Assembly (NCBI GenBank): GCA_930367215.1
Contig: OV884056.1
Location: 40,114,308 to 40,178,307, forward strand
Direction: 5' to 3'
DNA: 64,000 nt
Source: Pollenia angustigena
Lineage: Eukaryota; Arthropoda; Insecta; Diptera; Polleniidae
The notes under the pieces were generated by a model that made no database searches, was not told where the DNA came from, and saw only the letters and a program-made list of their open reading frames with translations. Within the stretch, counting starts at the first letter, position 1. The number at the start of each line of letters is the position of its first letter. Below are positions 35,369 to 46,479 of the stretch, piece by piece. Both the position numbers and the translations under genes were made by a program.

Positions 35369-35870
35369 CAAGTAAGAGTGCTATATTCGGCTGTACCGAA
35401 TCTTATAAACCCTTCACCATTGTGCGATTAGAATAGAGAGCAACTTAATAATTTTTACATACACAAACATATTTACAATACTTAAAACTTCATTATAAAT
35501 GAAATTTAAAAAGCGAAAACTTGTAAATATTTTTTTTAAATCGTTTTTAGTTTCTATTTGTTAAAATTATTTCGTTAAATATATGAAATAATAAAGAAGG
35601 GTGATAACGAAAATCATATTGGGCATTATGCTAGCATATGTAAACAAATACGAAGGGCGGGTGAGGGGATTGGAAGAAGAGACGACAACTGGATTTGAAC
35701 TTCGCTTTGCATAAGGACCCAGAATATATGTATATACTTTATAGGGTGTAGGACCTTCGGTGAAGGGTATAAAAAACAAACTTAATTATAAACAAGTAAG
35801 AGTGCTATATTCGGCTATGCCGAATCTTAAATACCCTTCACCATGGTGCGATAAGAACAGAAAGTTACAT
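35369..35870. repeat. Family B repeat: one short copy and the start of a second
   Basis: AACAAGTAAGAGTGCTATAT at 35369 begins a short copy ending GGTGAAGGGTATAAAAAAC at about 35777. A second 5' end, ACAAGTAAGAGTGCTATATT, begins at 35793 and includes the hairpin TTCGGCTATGCCGAA. The second copy fades after about 35870. Confidence 0.6.
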
Positions 35871-36741
35871 AAATAGCGTTCTTTGGATGTAAATAAATCT
35901 ATTTTGAGCTATCCCCACATTTAATTTCGTCGTGCCGTAGTTTTTCACAGTTTCAAAAAATTGAGATAAGTCTGTTTCCAGTTTTGCCAAAGTTTAAGTC
36001 TTTAAATCGTCTTCCCTTGCAGACGTTTTATAGAAATAAGCGGTATTCAGTATTGGTAGTAAAATACCCTTGCAGACTTTGTTAATCTTATTTTTTCTAT
36101 CTCTCTCTCTCTCTTTTTTTAGCAAATTCATTACTTTACAATAAATATCAAAAAGACACTTTGTAGTATAAAATCGAATTAAGTAAAACGGACATTTACA
36201 CTTAACACAAGGGTAAAAACCGCTATTGTAAATAGGTACATAGGTATTCAAATTCCCAAAATATTTTTCTTATGATAAACCTACGTCAAGATAATTTTGG
36301 CACGACGATTTGCCTTTATAAAATGTTTTCGTGATGACATCTTTTGAATAAAAAAGAAGAAACCCAAAGCAAACGATGAAAACGTCTTTTATATAGGTAA
36401 ATTGTTACATATGCAATGGTCTTGTAGCATTGGCGTGCTAAATAAGCAAGTATGGGCACCACTACATTGATAGCTTTGCATGTGTGGCATTGTATTGGTT
36501 TGTTTACGTTTGCATTTGTTGGTTTTATGCTCTTTTGCTCTTTGTTTTTTGTGTATGCATACACATCGTTCGCTCTTTTTGCATTTTCATTTTGCATTTG
36601 CCCATAGCTGTAAATAAGTAAAAAAAATTCAAAATTCACAAATTCAATTCTTTGAATAGGTAATTGAATATTTAAATAAGAATTAAAGAAAATTTGCTCC
36701 GATCTTTAAGATATGAAACGGAACTATTTAAACAAAATTAA
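35871..36741. other. AT-rich spacer, nothing recognised
   Basis: A (CT)n-like run is at 36101-36114. No gene or element was recognised. Confidence 0.35.
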
Positions 36742-37810
36742 TCTATATATATAAAATTGGATGTGTGTGTGTATGTGTGTATGTATGTAAAGTATGGACT
36801 CCAAAACGGCTGGGCCGATTTTGATGAAATTTTCAGGGAATCTTCAAAATATTCAGGCGGGTGACACTGTGAAGTCTGATTTTTTATTTTCGGTCTGGGG
36901 GCGGAGGGGCGTGGCAAAAACCATAACTTGAGAACGGCTTAACCGATTTGAACGATTTTTTCTTTAAAATGATCGCCATGGTCCAGCTTAGGTTTTTACG
37001 GAAATAAAATTTTGCCCCGCCCACTTTTTTCGATTTACATAATATCAGAAAACGGCTCCATCGAGTTGAATAATTGTTCTTTCAAATGTTCGTATTAATC
37101 AACTTTAAGTTTTCATCGAAAGAAAAATTTACCACGCCTACTTTTACGCCCACTTTTTCTATTAAGCGCATAAGTTGAGAACGGCTTGACCGATTCAAAC
37201 GATTTTTTCTTTAAAATGATTGCCATGGTCCAACTTAGGTTTTTACGGAAAGAAAATTTTGCCCCGCCCACTTTTTTCGATTTACCTAAAATCAAAAAAC
37301 GGCTTCATCGATTTGACTAATTTTTCTTTTAAATGTTCGTATTGATCCCTTTTACGTTTTCATCGAAAGAAAAATGTATCACGCCTACTTTTACGCCCAC
37401 TTTTTCTATTAAGCGCATAAGTTGAGAACGGCTTGACCGATTAAAACGATTTTTTCTTTAAAATGATTGCCATGGTCCAACTTAGGTTTTTACGGAAAGA
37501 AAATTTTGCCCCGCCCACTTTTTTCGATTTACCTAAAATCAAAAAACGGCTTCATCGATTTGACTAATTTTTCTTTTAAATGTTCGTATTATTCCATTTT
37601 ACGTTTTCATTGAAAGAAAAATGTATCACGCCTACTTCTACGCCCACTTTTTCTATTAAGCGCATAACTTGAGAACGGCTTGACCGATTTAGGTTTTTAC
37701 GGAAGGAAAATTTTAAAGGCTGTAAATTTCGTTTACAGCTCAACTTAAATCGTCTGGTAATACAACACTAATGTTTGCTGGGGGCCAGCAATGCGGACCG
37801 GGTCAGCTAG
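36742..37810 (+). mobile_element. Non-autonomous Helitron, complete ends
   Basis: It starts TCTATATATATAAAATTGG after an A and ends CTAG (37807-37810) before a T, so it sits between A and T without duplication. The 3' end has a perfect 7-bp hairpin TTGCTGG-GGG-CCAGCAA followed by TGCGGACCGGGTCAG before CTAG. The body carries about three copies of a roughly 240-bp unit (TTTTTACGGAAAGAAAATTT, CCCCGCCCACTTTTTTCGAT). There is no Rep/helicase coding. It is 1069 bp. Confidence 0.9.
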
Positions 37811-38456
37811 TTACCTATAAAAAGAGAAAAATACCTAGGAAACAAAATTAATTAAAAAAAGGGTAGGTATAAAAATAAAATAAAAAAGAGGGTAAATTAA
37901 AAGGCGTAAATTGTATGTATAAAATATATGTAGGTATATAAAATTTATAAATATATTTAACAAATTTTAAAAAGTCAAAAACCGTTCAATTTCTTTTTAG
38001 TTTAAAAAAAAATTTTAAAAACCAAAAAAAAATAGTAATGAGTGGGACTCGAACCCTCAAAGCTAACACAAAATTGTTAAAACCAGACTGGCGGCTAGAC
38101 AATTCGGCCAACAACTGTTGCTGATTGAGTACTTGATATCAATTAAATTAATCGTAAATTGAAGTATGTGTTTGTTGTTTTTGTATAATGCAGGAGGTAT
38201 ATAATGTTAAGGAAAGAAATTCACCACGAATATTTTCAATGAAAAAAAACCCCTAACAACCAACAAAAAAAAACACACAACTATTTTACAGGGCTACCAT
38301 CACATATTTTTAAACGTAAAGGCACAAAAACGGTAGTTTTGGTTAATAAAAGTCGCAAACATATTTTAATGATTTTTATTTATCAATAATGCAACATAAA
38401 CAAAACAAACAATTGCTTAAATTGTGTATGCTTTGAAATCACTTTTGTGATTTACT
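37811..38456. mobile_element. Family A repeat, copy 2 (partial)
   Basis: Aligns with copy 1 from AATTAAAAGGCGTAAAT through the tRNA-like module (38039-38113) and GGCTACCATCACATATTTTT to GAAATCACTTTTGTG, where family B sequence takes over. Confidence 0.6.
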
Positions 38457-38849
38457 ACTCGGAAAGACCTATGGATCCCGCAAATGGTAATTTGAAAAAA
38501 AAAATGTAGGTATACCTATTTACATAGGTCATAAGTTTTTTGTAGCTGAATCGATTTTTCCGAGTTTTGCAGAGAATATGTTTTACTAAAGATTTCCGAT
38601 GTTTTAATAAATAAGGCGTATCCATAGGTCATATATATGGCAGGCCTAAAAATTAAGTTTCTATAAAAATTGACAAATGGACTGACAGACGGACATCGTT
38701 AAATCCACTTTTCTCCTCATAAGCACCCAATATATATACATACACTTTATATGGTCTGAGATCAATATTGAAGAAATAACAAACAGAATGACAAACTTAT
38801 GTATGTAAACGAATTACCTATAAAATAAAAAAATTATAAAAAAATAAAA
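38457..38849. repeat. Family B repeat fragment
   Basis: Contains GACTGACAGACGGACATCGT, AATATATATACATACACTTT and TCAATATTGAAGAAATAAC, in the family B order. Confidence 0.55.
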
Positions 38850-40560
38850 TAAGTAAAAAAAAATGAAATCAATAAAAATAAGGGTATAAAAAGGGTAAAT
38901 TAAAAGGCGTAAATATGTAAAAAATATACGTATATGAAGTTCATAAATATATTTTAAAAAGTGAAAAACTGACCAATTTCTTTTTAGATAAAAAGAATTT
39001 ATAAAAAACAAAAAGAAATGGAATGAATGGGATTCGAACCAGTAAACCAATAAGAAATTGTTAGGAGGCAGACCGTTTAGACCGTTCGACCATCGAACCG
39101 CATGTAAAGCCGTTGTTGATTTGAGTATGTGATATCAATAATTATTAATAGTAAATTAAAGTATGTATGTGTTTACCGCAAGTATTTTAAATGAAAAAAA
39201 CCACAAAAAAAAAACAACACACAACTATTTTACAGGGTTACCATTAACCGTTTTGAAACGTAAACTGTCATTTTGGTTAATAAAAGTCGAAAACCAATTT
39301 AAATGTTTTTTATTTATCAATAATACAACATAAACATACCAAGAAATTGCTTAAATTGTGTATGCTTTTAAATCGCTTTTGTGCAGAAGATATTATCAGG
39401 CCTGTTCTGAAAATCACTTTAACTCAAATCACGTGATTTGAAATCACATGTGCCTACTAAAATCACACGTGTGATATTTTAGCGTCCCGTTTTTGTGTGA
39501 TCTTCAATTGCAGAAAGCACACCAAGAAACACAACAACGGTATGACTTTCAAAACACCATAAAGTCACAGGTGTGATTTCAGAACAGGCCCGTATATATG
39601 TATATATGAATATATTTTTGTATAAATTGTCTAAAAATGTGACTAATATGTTATCAATGACAACAATAAAAAGGCAAAGATTGCTTTTAATATTTTGACG
39701 ACACTAGATCACTGTTCGTTATGTTAGCGGTTTTTTGTAGTCGTAAAATTAGATGATGAGGGCATTTCTAATATTCCCTAAATACAATTTTTTTTTTAAA
39801 GTGGATAACCCTGCTTGTTTGTATGGTTTTTAAGCAGTGTGACCATTTTGGCAATTTTGCAGCTTAGATTAAAAATTTTAATTTAGCTAAAATACTTTGA
39901 TTAAGCGCTTCGCATTTTTTTAAGCATTTTAATTAAATGTTTCTAGCTTTTTTAGAATTATTTTAAAAAGTGAAGAATAGGTATTGATATAACTTAAGTT
40001 TTTTATGTATTATAATAAATTTTGACTAAAAAAAATAGTTGTAGTCAAAATGAAATTTCGTATGGAAATGGATAATTTTTATTTTATTGTAAAAAAAATT
40101 TCATTTTATTTTTTTACAAGACGATAACCCTGCATGTGTGGGCGATTTTTAATGAAGACTTTTAAGTAGTGTGGAAATTTTTTATTTTTGAAAGTAAATT
40201 CAGCACCAAAAACTTAGATTTAGCTGTAAAATTTCCATTTGGCATTTTATTAGCTTTTTAGAAAAATGTTTTAAGCTTCTTTTGATTAATTTTTAAAGTT
40301 GGATGGAATAGTCTTAGCGATTAAAACTAAAATAAATTGTTATAAACTAACTTTTACGCAATTAATGATGACTGTTTTTTTAAAATATAAAAAAAAATCT
40401 GGTCTAAATATGTCTGTAAATTCTTTTAAATCGAAATAGCTATAAAACCGTTTGTATTTTGTTTTTATTAGAGGGCCTTCCAATTTCAAGGTTAACCAAT
40501 TGTGGTATTTATATCTGATGCTTTATCAAATCTACCTAAATACTTGTTTAAATATTACCA
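38850..40560. mobile_element. Family A repeat, copy 3, holding a MITE
   Basis: Aligns with copy 1 and the copy at 54134: tRNA-like module at 39015-39100, then TTTTACAGGGTTACCATTAA and, after the MITE at 39399-39590, AAAAAGGCAAAGATTGC and both GTGTGAC-containing internal repeats. Confidence 0.6.
39399..39590. mobile_element. MITE with GGCCTGTTCTGAAAATCAC ends
   Basis: GGCCTGTTCTGAAAATCAC faces GTGATTTCAGAACAGGCC. It is 192 bp. The interior repeats AAATCACACGTGTGAT-type palindromes. The GGCC start resembles Harbinger MITEs but no clean 3-bp duplication is visible. Confidence 0.75.
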
Positions 40561-40679
40561 TTTATTTTAATTTTCTTTAAAATGAGTCAATTAAATGTAT
40601 AAGGATTTAAAACAATATAATGAACATCTTTAAGAATTATTTGTAGCGTTTTCAAAATAATTTTTAGCATTTCTTTACC

Positions 40680-40998
40680 TTGCCTAATGTCAGAGTAAGC
40701 TGTGAACAAATTTTAAGATCTGTTTCTATGTCATTGGTTTCGTCAATAAAATTATCCAAACTTAAATTTTTCTAGCTTTTTGATTAAATTAAACATTTAC
40801 GTACGCAAATACTTATTGTTGAATGTTTTGTTTTCAAATAACAAATGGGATTTTTTTTAGAAATAATAAGATTTTTTAAAAATAATATGGCAACACGTGT
40901 AAGATATTTGAATTGAAATATAAGAAGAGATGATCAAAACATAGCAACAATCCGTCTCTAAAACTGAAAAAAACAACAATCATGAAAACAATGCCTAC
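40680..40998. repeat. Direct repeat, first copy (second at 42775-43093)
   Basis: The segments share AAGATCTGTTTCTATGTCAT, AATATGGCAACAC, ATAGCAACAATCCGT and ATGAAAACAATGCCTAC in the same order and orientation. It is probably a piece of family A or a linked repeat. Confidence 0.6.
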
Positions 40999-41060
40999 CA
41001 ATACACATAAATAACTTTTGCATATTCGTACCTACTACATACTTAGGTAATTACATTTAA

Positions 41061-41579
41061 CCCTTTCAGGGTCAAAAATAATTTTTGGCGAGATATAGAT
41101 CTGAAAATTTGTATTCAAGGTAATGTGATGGCGCTGAAGCCGGGAAAAATAGTAGTTTTTGTTTCATGTAGCTCCCTTGGTTGTTAGGGCATGTCAAATA
41201 TTTTCAAAATTGACCTTCAAAGGTGCCCAAAAGAACCTAAAATTAATTTTTCTCATATTTTTTTTCAAGTAAATATTTATTTACGCATGTATAAATACTT
41301 ACAAATTGTTTTTAATATCGCCCGATCACCGAAACTATTATTTTTTTTTCGTCCTAAATATAACCTTTTTACGAATTTCCTGACTAGTGTACGACAATGC
41401 CCTCAATATTAAGAAAAGAAAGTCAATGCCTAATGTAACAACTATTTAAAATAGCAAACGTGTCTTTCTTTCAGATAAAACAAAAAAATATAATTTACTG
41501 TACACTTTTATACAGTAAAATTGCGTAGAAACAGAGTACAATGTAATGTCGAATATATTCGACAAAAACACTGAAAGGG
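41061..41579. mobile_element. piggyBac-like MITE flanked by TTAA
   Basis: CCCTTTCAG and CTGAAAGGG ends are each flanked by TTAA (41057-41060, 41580-41583). It is 519 bp. The interior has no transposase; the 73-codon frame at 41191-41412 is not recognised. TTAA with a CCCTTT start fits piggyBac-type mobilisation. Confidence 0.75.
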
Positions 41580-41884
41580 TTAAGCCAAAAACAAATTGTA
41601 AAATATGGTTTTTGTTTCACATGTAAGGCGAACGATTCATATTTATATTGTCAATAAAATGAAAAAATCAAAAATCGCTGAATAATTTTAAAATCGTTTA
41701 TAGAAATATTTATAAAAAAAGTTAAAAAAACTTTTTGTTTGGAAAAGGTGGAGATGCCGAGATTTGCACCCCGGCAATATAACAAACAAACCTTCTTGGG
41801 CAACCGCCCAGACCATTGAGCTATTAACGTTGTTAAAAATAAAGAATTATAGCATAATATACTCCGTCATATTATTAGTTTAAT

Positions 41885-42307
41885 ATCCCAATAAAAAATT
41901 TTATCATATTGCGAAGCACTAATGGTACATTTAAAAAAATAAGCGCAGAATTATGCGCTACGCAATAAGACATACAGAAATGCAGTAAAGTAAGTGAACA
42001 AACTCTCAACAACTTTAAAAAAAAAAACATTTCAAGTGCTACGGCATTCCCTTACTACGAAGCAGGTTTGTAAGGGAGAATACTAAAAAATAACTGTATC
42101 AAAACATTCAGTGTGTAAAGCTGATCGTTACATCCAACAATTTGTTATGCGCTGAATAATGCGCTTCATGTGTCAAAAATGTATTGCTTCAAAGTGGGAA
42201 CTCGCCATATAAAATTCATGTCTTCCGTATGCGCAATGGTAAGCGCAACTCTTATGTTTCTCCCTTACAAACCTGCTTCGTTGGAAGCTCCATTTTTTAC
42301 TGGGATG
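41885..42307. mobile_element. MITE with ATCCCA(A/G)TAAAAAAT ends, second copy
   Basis: The left TATCCCAATAAAAAATT and right ATTTTTTACTGGGATG are inverted. An inner 22-bp inverted repeat starts CGAAGCAGGTTTGTAAGGG at 42058 with its complement at 42259-42280. It is the same family as 1406-1791. ATTATGCGC palindromes lie between. Confidence 0.7.
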
Positions 42308-42309
42308 TA

Positions 42310-42751
42310 GGTATGTATTTTATAATTAAAGCGAACAATCATGTACAAGCATGTGTACATGTTTCTTATGCTTATCATTCAACTCGTTCAAATAAAAAAA
42401 CAAATAAACAACAACCACAAGGGATTTTTTTGGAAAAATTAGAGGCAGTCGTGGTTTATTGGTCATATCTAAGCCATTTGTGGACCGATCTTGCTGAATT
42501 TCAATAGAAAGAAATGGTGGACTGTATGTAACACAAATGTTAAAGAACCTAGCCGCTATCATGTCTGGATTATCCGGAAAACACATATCAAACGTTAGAC
42601 GGAAAGACGGACATCGTTAAATCAACTTCTCTTCTCATATGGACCCAGAATATATATACTTTATGGGGTCTAAAATCAATATTGTGGAAATTACAAACGT
42701 TATGACAAACTTATATATACCCTTTTACACCTGTGGTGAAGGGTATAAAAA
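42310..42751. repeat. Family B repeat fragment
   Basis: Contains AAAATTAGAGGCAGTCGTGG, ACCGATCTTGCTGAATTTC, GACGGACATCGTTAAATC, and ends GGTGAAGGGTATAAAAA. It aligns with 47087-47411. Confidence 0.65.
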
Positions 42752-42774
42752 TCATTTTTTAAAAATTTTTGGCC

Positions 42775-43093
42775 TTGTCAATGAAAGAATAGTTTGTGAA
42801 CAAATACATATTAAGATCTGTTTCTATGTCATTGTTTTCGTTAATAAAATTATACAAACGTAAATGTTTCTTCCTTTTTGATTATATTAAACATTTACAT
42901 ACGCAAATACATATATTTGAATGTTTGTTTTCAAATAACAAATGCGGTTTTTGTTAGAAATAAAACGAATTTTTAAAAATAATATGGCAACACTTGTATA
43001 AGAATCTTATGTTTCGAAATGTAAAAAGATGCTCAACCAATAGCAACAATCCGTTTCTAAGACGAAAAACAACAATCATGAAAACAATGCCTA
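42775..43093. repeat. Direct repeat, second copy
   Basis: Partner of 40680-40998. It ends ATGCCTAC, exactly where the next MITE is inserted; uninterrupted versions continue CTATACACATAAATAA (about 55757). Confidence 0.6.
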
Positions 43094-43466
43094 CCCTGCA
43101 AATAAAATTGGACCACCTGATCTATTTTGATAAAATGGACTACTCCATGAACTGGTCCGATGTAATGCAAGCATGGACCATGTCATTGTTAAAAAGTGTT
43201 TGTAGTGAGACGACATGTCTTCGTTTTTTAACGACACGTTTCGTTTTTAAACGAATCCAAAACTAGTCCTCTTGAGTATACCATGGAGTGGTTTTAAAAC
43301 TACTCCTTAGTGTTCCAAAGGTGGGTTATATGGTCCTCTCCTAGGACGTCGTAATGTTAAATAGACCAGGTTTTTTCCATACGTTTGGGTTACTTTTGGA
43401 CTAGTCCTGGTCCCTTGTGGACTACACTTTACACGCGTATTTGGACTGGTCCTATTATTTGCAGGG
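43094..43466. mobile_element. MITE with CCCTGCAAATAAAA ends
   Basis: CCCTGCAAATAAAATTGGACC faces GGACTGGTCC + TATTATTTGCAGGG. TGGACTAGTCC-like words recur inside. It is 373 bp. The empty site GCCTACCTATACACATAA at 55757 confirms an insertion. Confidence 0.75.
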
Positions 43467-43476
43467 CACCTATACA

Positions 43477-43829
43477 CAGGGCTATGTAGTATATTGCATA
43501 TACTACATAGCCCTGCAAACAATTTCCATCGCCGAATCATCGCCCGCGAATCGCCGGCAAGTTGTCTAACATCGCAGCTATGCATCGCGTGCAAGCTAAA
43601 TGCGATCCTCTGGCGAATCGCGAAAACGTTCGCATGTGTCAACCACGCGAATCGCGTACGGCCAACGTTTTCGCGATTCGCCAGAGGATCGCATTTAGGT
43701 TCCACGCGATGCATCGCTGCGATGTTAGACAACTTGCCGGCGATTCGCGGGCGATGATTCGGCGATGGAAATTGTTTGCAGGGCTATGTAGTATATGGCG
43801 ATGCAAATTGCTTTCAGGGATATATAAAA
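43477..43829. mobile_element. GC-rich foldback palindrome with extra terminal copies
   Basis: Arms of 133 bp (43498-43630 and 43664-43796) are reverse complements with about three mismatches around a 33-bp spacer. They are strikingly GC-rich and made of words such as GCGAATCGCG and CGATTCGCGG. The 18-bp terminus ATATACTACATAGCCCTG also occurs inverted immediately left (43477-43494), and a degenerate 35-bp copy of the right end follows at 43797-43829. Open frames across it are palindrome artefacts. Confidence 0.8.
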
Positions 43830-43852
43830 TATTATTTAAATGAATTACAATA

Positions 43853-44770
43853 CAGTATTTATCGGATATAACAACATCTCATATAAGAACAAAACGCCTT
43901 TAAGAAACAATTTCAAAAACACCATGTCTTTTTAGTGATTTTTCTAACAAAAAAGGTTTCATATAAGAAAAACGCTTATAAGAAAAAAACTGATTAAAGA
44001 ACATTTTTCTTAAACACCAAAACCACAAAATGTATAGAAAAAAATGTATATAAGAAACTTCCAACAGCAACACAGAATTTATGTATGTAGTTTGCATGGA
44101 CAACGCTGTTTTCTGACATTTTTACAACAAGAACAAAGTTTTTTTTTTTTACTTTTAGTTTTAGATGAGCGAGCTGGTACTCATGAGAAGCTTTGTGTTT
44201 TTTTTTTCAATAAAAACAAAAGTTAAAATTTTAAAAGAAATACAAAACGGTATAAAAAGAAGCGAAATTGCAAAAAAAATATAATATTGGCCTTTCAACC
44301 ACAGAGGCGTCAAGAGACAGAAAATATTGTATTTTTTGCTGTCTTTTTCTTCGAAAGCTGCCCCTTTGCATTATTTGTTTTGATTACACAATTTGTGTTC
44401 ATAGTAGCGGACTGTTTTTAGACATTGCCACTTCACTACCGAAAAAAACTTTTCTTTCTCTTTTTCCGAAAGCTGCCGTTGCAAATGATTTAGGCTCTTT
44501 TTCATACGTCACTTTTTTCATCTCTGTATGCTTTGTACTTTCAACGTTATCTAAAATAGTGAAAAACTCAAAAGACATAGAAAATAATTATTCAAAAGTT
44601 AGAAATGTTAACAAAAAAAGAGACAGAAACCCAAAATATGAAAGTCTTATGGCCATAGCTACTTTATAAAAAATAAGTTTCTTATATAAAATAATTGTAT
44701 ATAAGAAAGAAACGCTTATAAGAAACTTTTTTCGTGGATTTTTTAAGTTTCTTATATCCGATAAATACTG
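43853..44770 (+). mobile_element. pogo-like (Tc1-mariner superfamily) element, TA duplication
   Basis: CAGTATTTATCGGATATAA faces CTTATATCCGATAAATACTG, with TA outside both ends (43851-43852, 44771-44772). CAGTR starts with TA duplication are the pogo pattern. The word CTTATAAGAAA recurs near both ends. At 918 bp only the N-terminal DNA-binding part of the transposase survives. Confidence 0.85.
44220..44665 (+). pseudogene. pogo transposase N-terminal (CENP-B-type HTH) relic with insertion
   Basis: Plus-strand KVKILKEIQNGIKRSEIAKK, then after a frameshift YNIGLST, matches the CENP-B/pogo helix-turn-helix (ILKEIENGKK..DIAKEFGIS). About 240 bp later the frame resumes as STLSKIVKNSKDIENNYSKV and NKKRDRNPKYESL, the expected continuation (STLSTI.KNK.KI) plus the start of the second HTH. 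The intervening 44300-44540 segment looks like an insertion with internal repeats (CGAAAGCTGCC twice). The catalytic domain is absent. Confidence 0.75.
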
Positions 44771-44949
44771 TAACACACCTTTCACAAATCACTTGCTCAA
44801 CTGGAATGACAATTTTGCTAATTGCCCTTGAAGCAAAATATTTTTTTCCCGTTTCCTTAACAAAACAACAAGAAAAAAAAATTATATCGAAAGTTATAAA
44901 AAAAACACTGATGATTGCCGCTACTTGTGTGCACTAGCATATTCATCAC

Positions 44950-45135
44950 CTAGTTGAAAGGCGTAGGGTAAAGAAAAGAAGTTCACCACGAATATTTAAA
45001 ATGAAAAAAAAAACACAAACAAAAAAAAAACATTGCAATGTAAACAGACAATTGTTTTACAGGGTTACCATTACTAATTTTTAAACATAAAGTCGCAAAA
45101 ACGGCCGTTTTGGATAATAAAAGTCGCAAACCTAT
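44950..45135. repeat. Family A repeat, short fragment
   Basis: GAAGTTCACCACGAATATTT through TTTTACAGGGTTACCATTAC to AAGTCGCAAAC aligns with the middle of family A. Confidence 0.6.
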
Positions 45136-45179
45136 TTGTATATGTACATATATGTTCCTTTCACTCCTCTAGGGAGCAT

Positions 45180-45400
45180 AGGGCAGCTAAAGTAAAGTGT
45201 TTGATTTAAAAGTAGAATAAAAACATTTTTTTTTATTAATACATACATTTATGTTTTATTAAAATTTAAATTGAAATTTTATTTCAACCCAGCTAGCATT
45301 TTCAATCGTCTAGGAGTCTACTGTGAATCTCACAAAGAGTGTTTTTGATCGTCGACGAGCTCAGCGGTTAAATTAACGTTACAAGATTTGATTTTCCGAA
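45180..45400 (-). repeat. Fragment of the AGCTAGCAT inverted-repeat element
   Basis: Reverse complement of 63655-63860: shares GTTTGATTTAAAAGTAGAAT, CCCAGCTAGCATTTTCAATC and TCTCACAAAGAGTGTTTTTG. Confidence 0.65.
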
Positions 45401-46479
45401 GTGAAGCTAAAGAAAAGGTTTTAAAAATAATAAGTTTCTTAATAGTCTTTTACATATACTGTTTGTCAAAATTTCCAAAAGTTGATAGTTGTGACGTAGG
45501 CTGCATTCAATTTTTGAGCAATTTACTTTCAAGATGCCATCAAGAAAAAAATTTATAAAGAGAAACGAAGAATTTGCTCACTAACCTTGAAATCAGCTGT
45601 TTTCTTGAATGTAAATTGAAACACTCACTGGCAAGTGCATTTTAAAGGCAAGTTCGTATCAATTTTTAAAAGTATGAGTGTATTGGTAAAAAAGTGTGAG
45701 TGTATTAAAACTTGATAGGCAAAACTTGATCGTGTAACCCTCAAGTTAGACAAGTCCGTCGGAATTCTATTGGACATATCTGTACATACATTCCTCCCGA
45801 TATATCCATGCGAAATCGATCAGAAATCGGCCAGACAGTAAGAATATTCAATGTCTGACAGAAATCTGAACGAAATCTCTAAGAATGAAGTCAGACATTT
45901 TTACAAAATTTGCTGCTTATTTCGATTCAAAAGAAATACTTTACGAGTTCGAATAATTTGACTGTGTATAGCAGAGGTTGTATTTTTAAAAAAATTTAAA
46001 ATTTGATGGAAACTTTTTGTTCGTAATATAGAGGGGCTGTTAAGAAAGTGATTTTTTGTTTTCGATAAAGTATAAAAAAACGTCCGTTTATTCGAAACAA
46101 ATATGTACCTATTACGGAAATTGTAATACGCAGTTCAAAATGTTCGAATTCGTAAATGATTTCTTTCGAATCGAAATACACAGCTGAATTTAAATAGCAA
46201 ACAACACCGGAGCATATGTGACATAACTGTATAACAACCTAGCCCCCATAATTTGTCATTTTATTTAGCTTTCTTAAAAATGTTTTAAGCTCCTTTGGAT
46301 TATTTTTAAAGTTTGGAGGAATAGTCTCAGCGATTAAAGAAAGCTACAAAATAATGAGTTAAAGAAGCTATTCATTTTGAAAAAGTAGGCGAAGTTTGTA
46401 CTGGGTTTAAAACAAATGATTTTTACAATCATTTTTAAATTTTTTTTTTTTGAACAGCATATTCCTTAAAATTGAATGA
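45401..46479. other. AT-rich spacer, nothing recognised
   Basis: The segment at 46255-46330 (GTTTTAAGCTCCTTTGGATT) resembles a part of family A copy 3 (about 40265-40325). No other feature was seen. Confidence 0.35.

Noticed and set aside
30250..40560. Family A as an LTR retrotransposon
   Set aside because: No TG...CA long terminal repeats, primer-binding site, polypurine tract or gag-pol coding was found; repeats within it are short and internal.
43477..43829. Bacterial contamination or a cloning artefact
   Set aside because: The palindrome is embedded between fly repeats whose uninterrupted versions are seen at 55757, so it is more likely an insertion; only read data could settle it.
43307..43843. 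Overlapping open frames of 87-141 codons on both strands with the shared peptide MSNIAAMHRV
   Set aside because: They read through the two arms of the GC-rich palindrome, so the same peptide appears from each arm. GC-rich sequence simply lacks stops.
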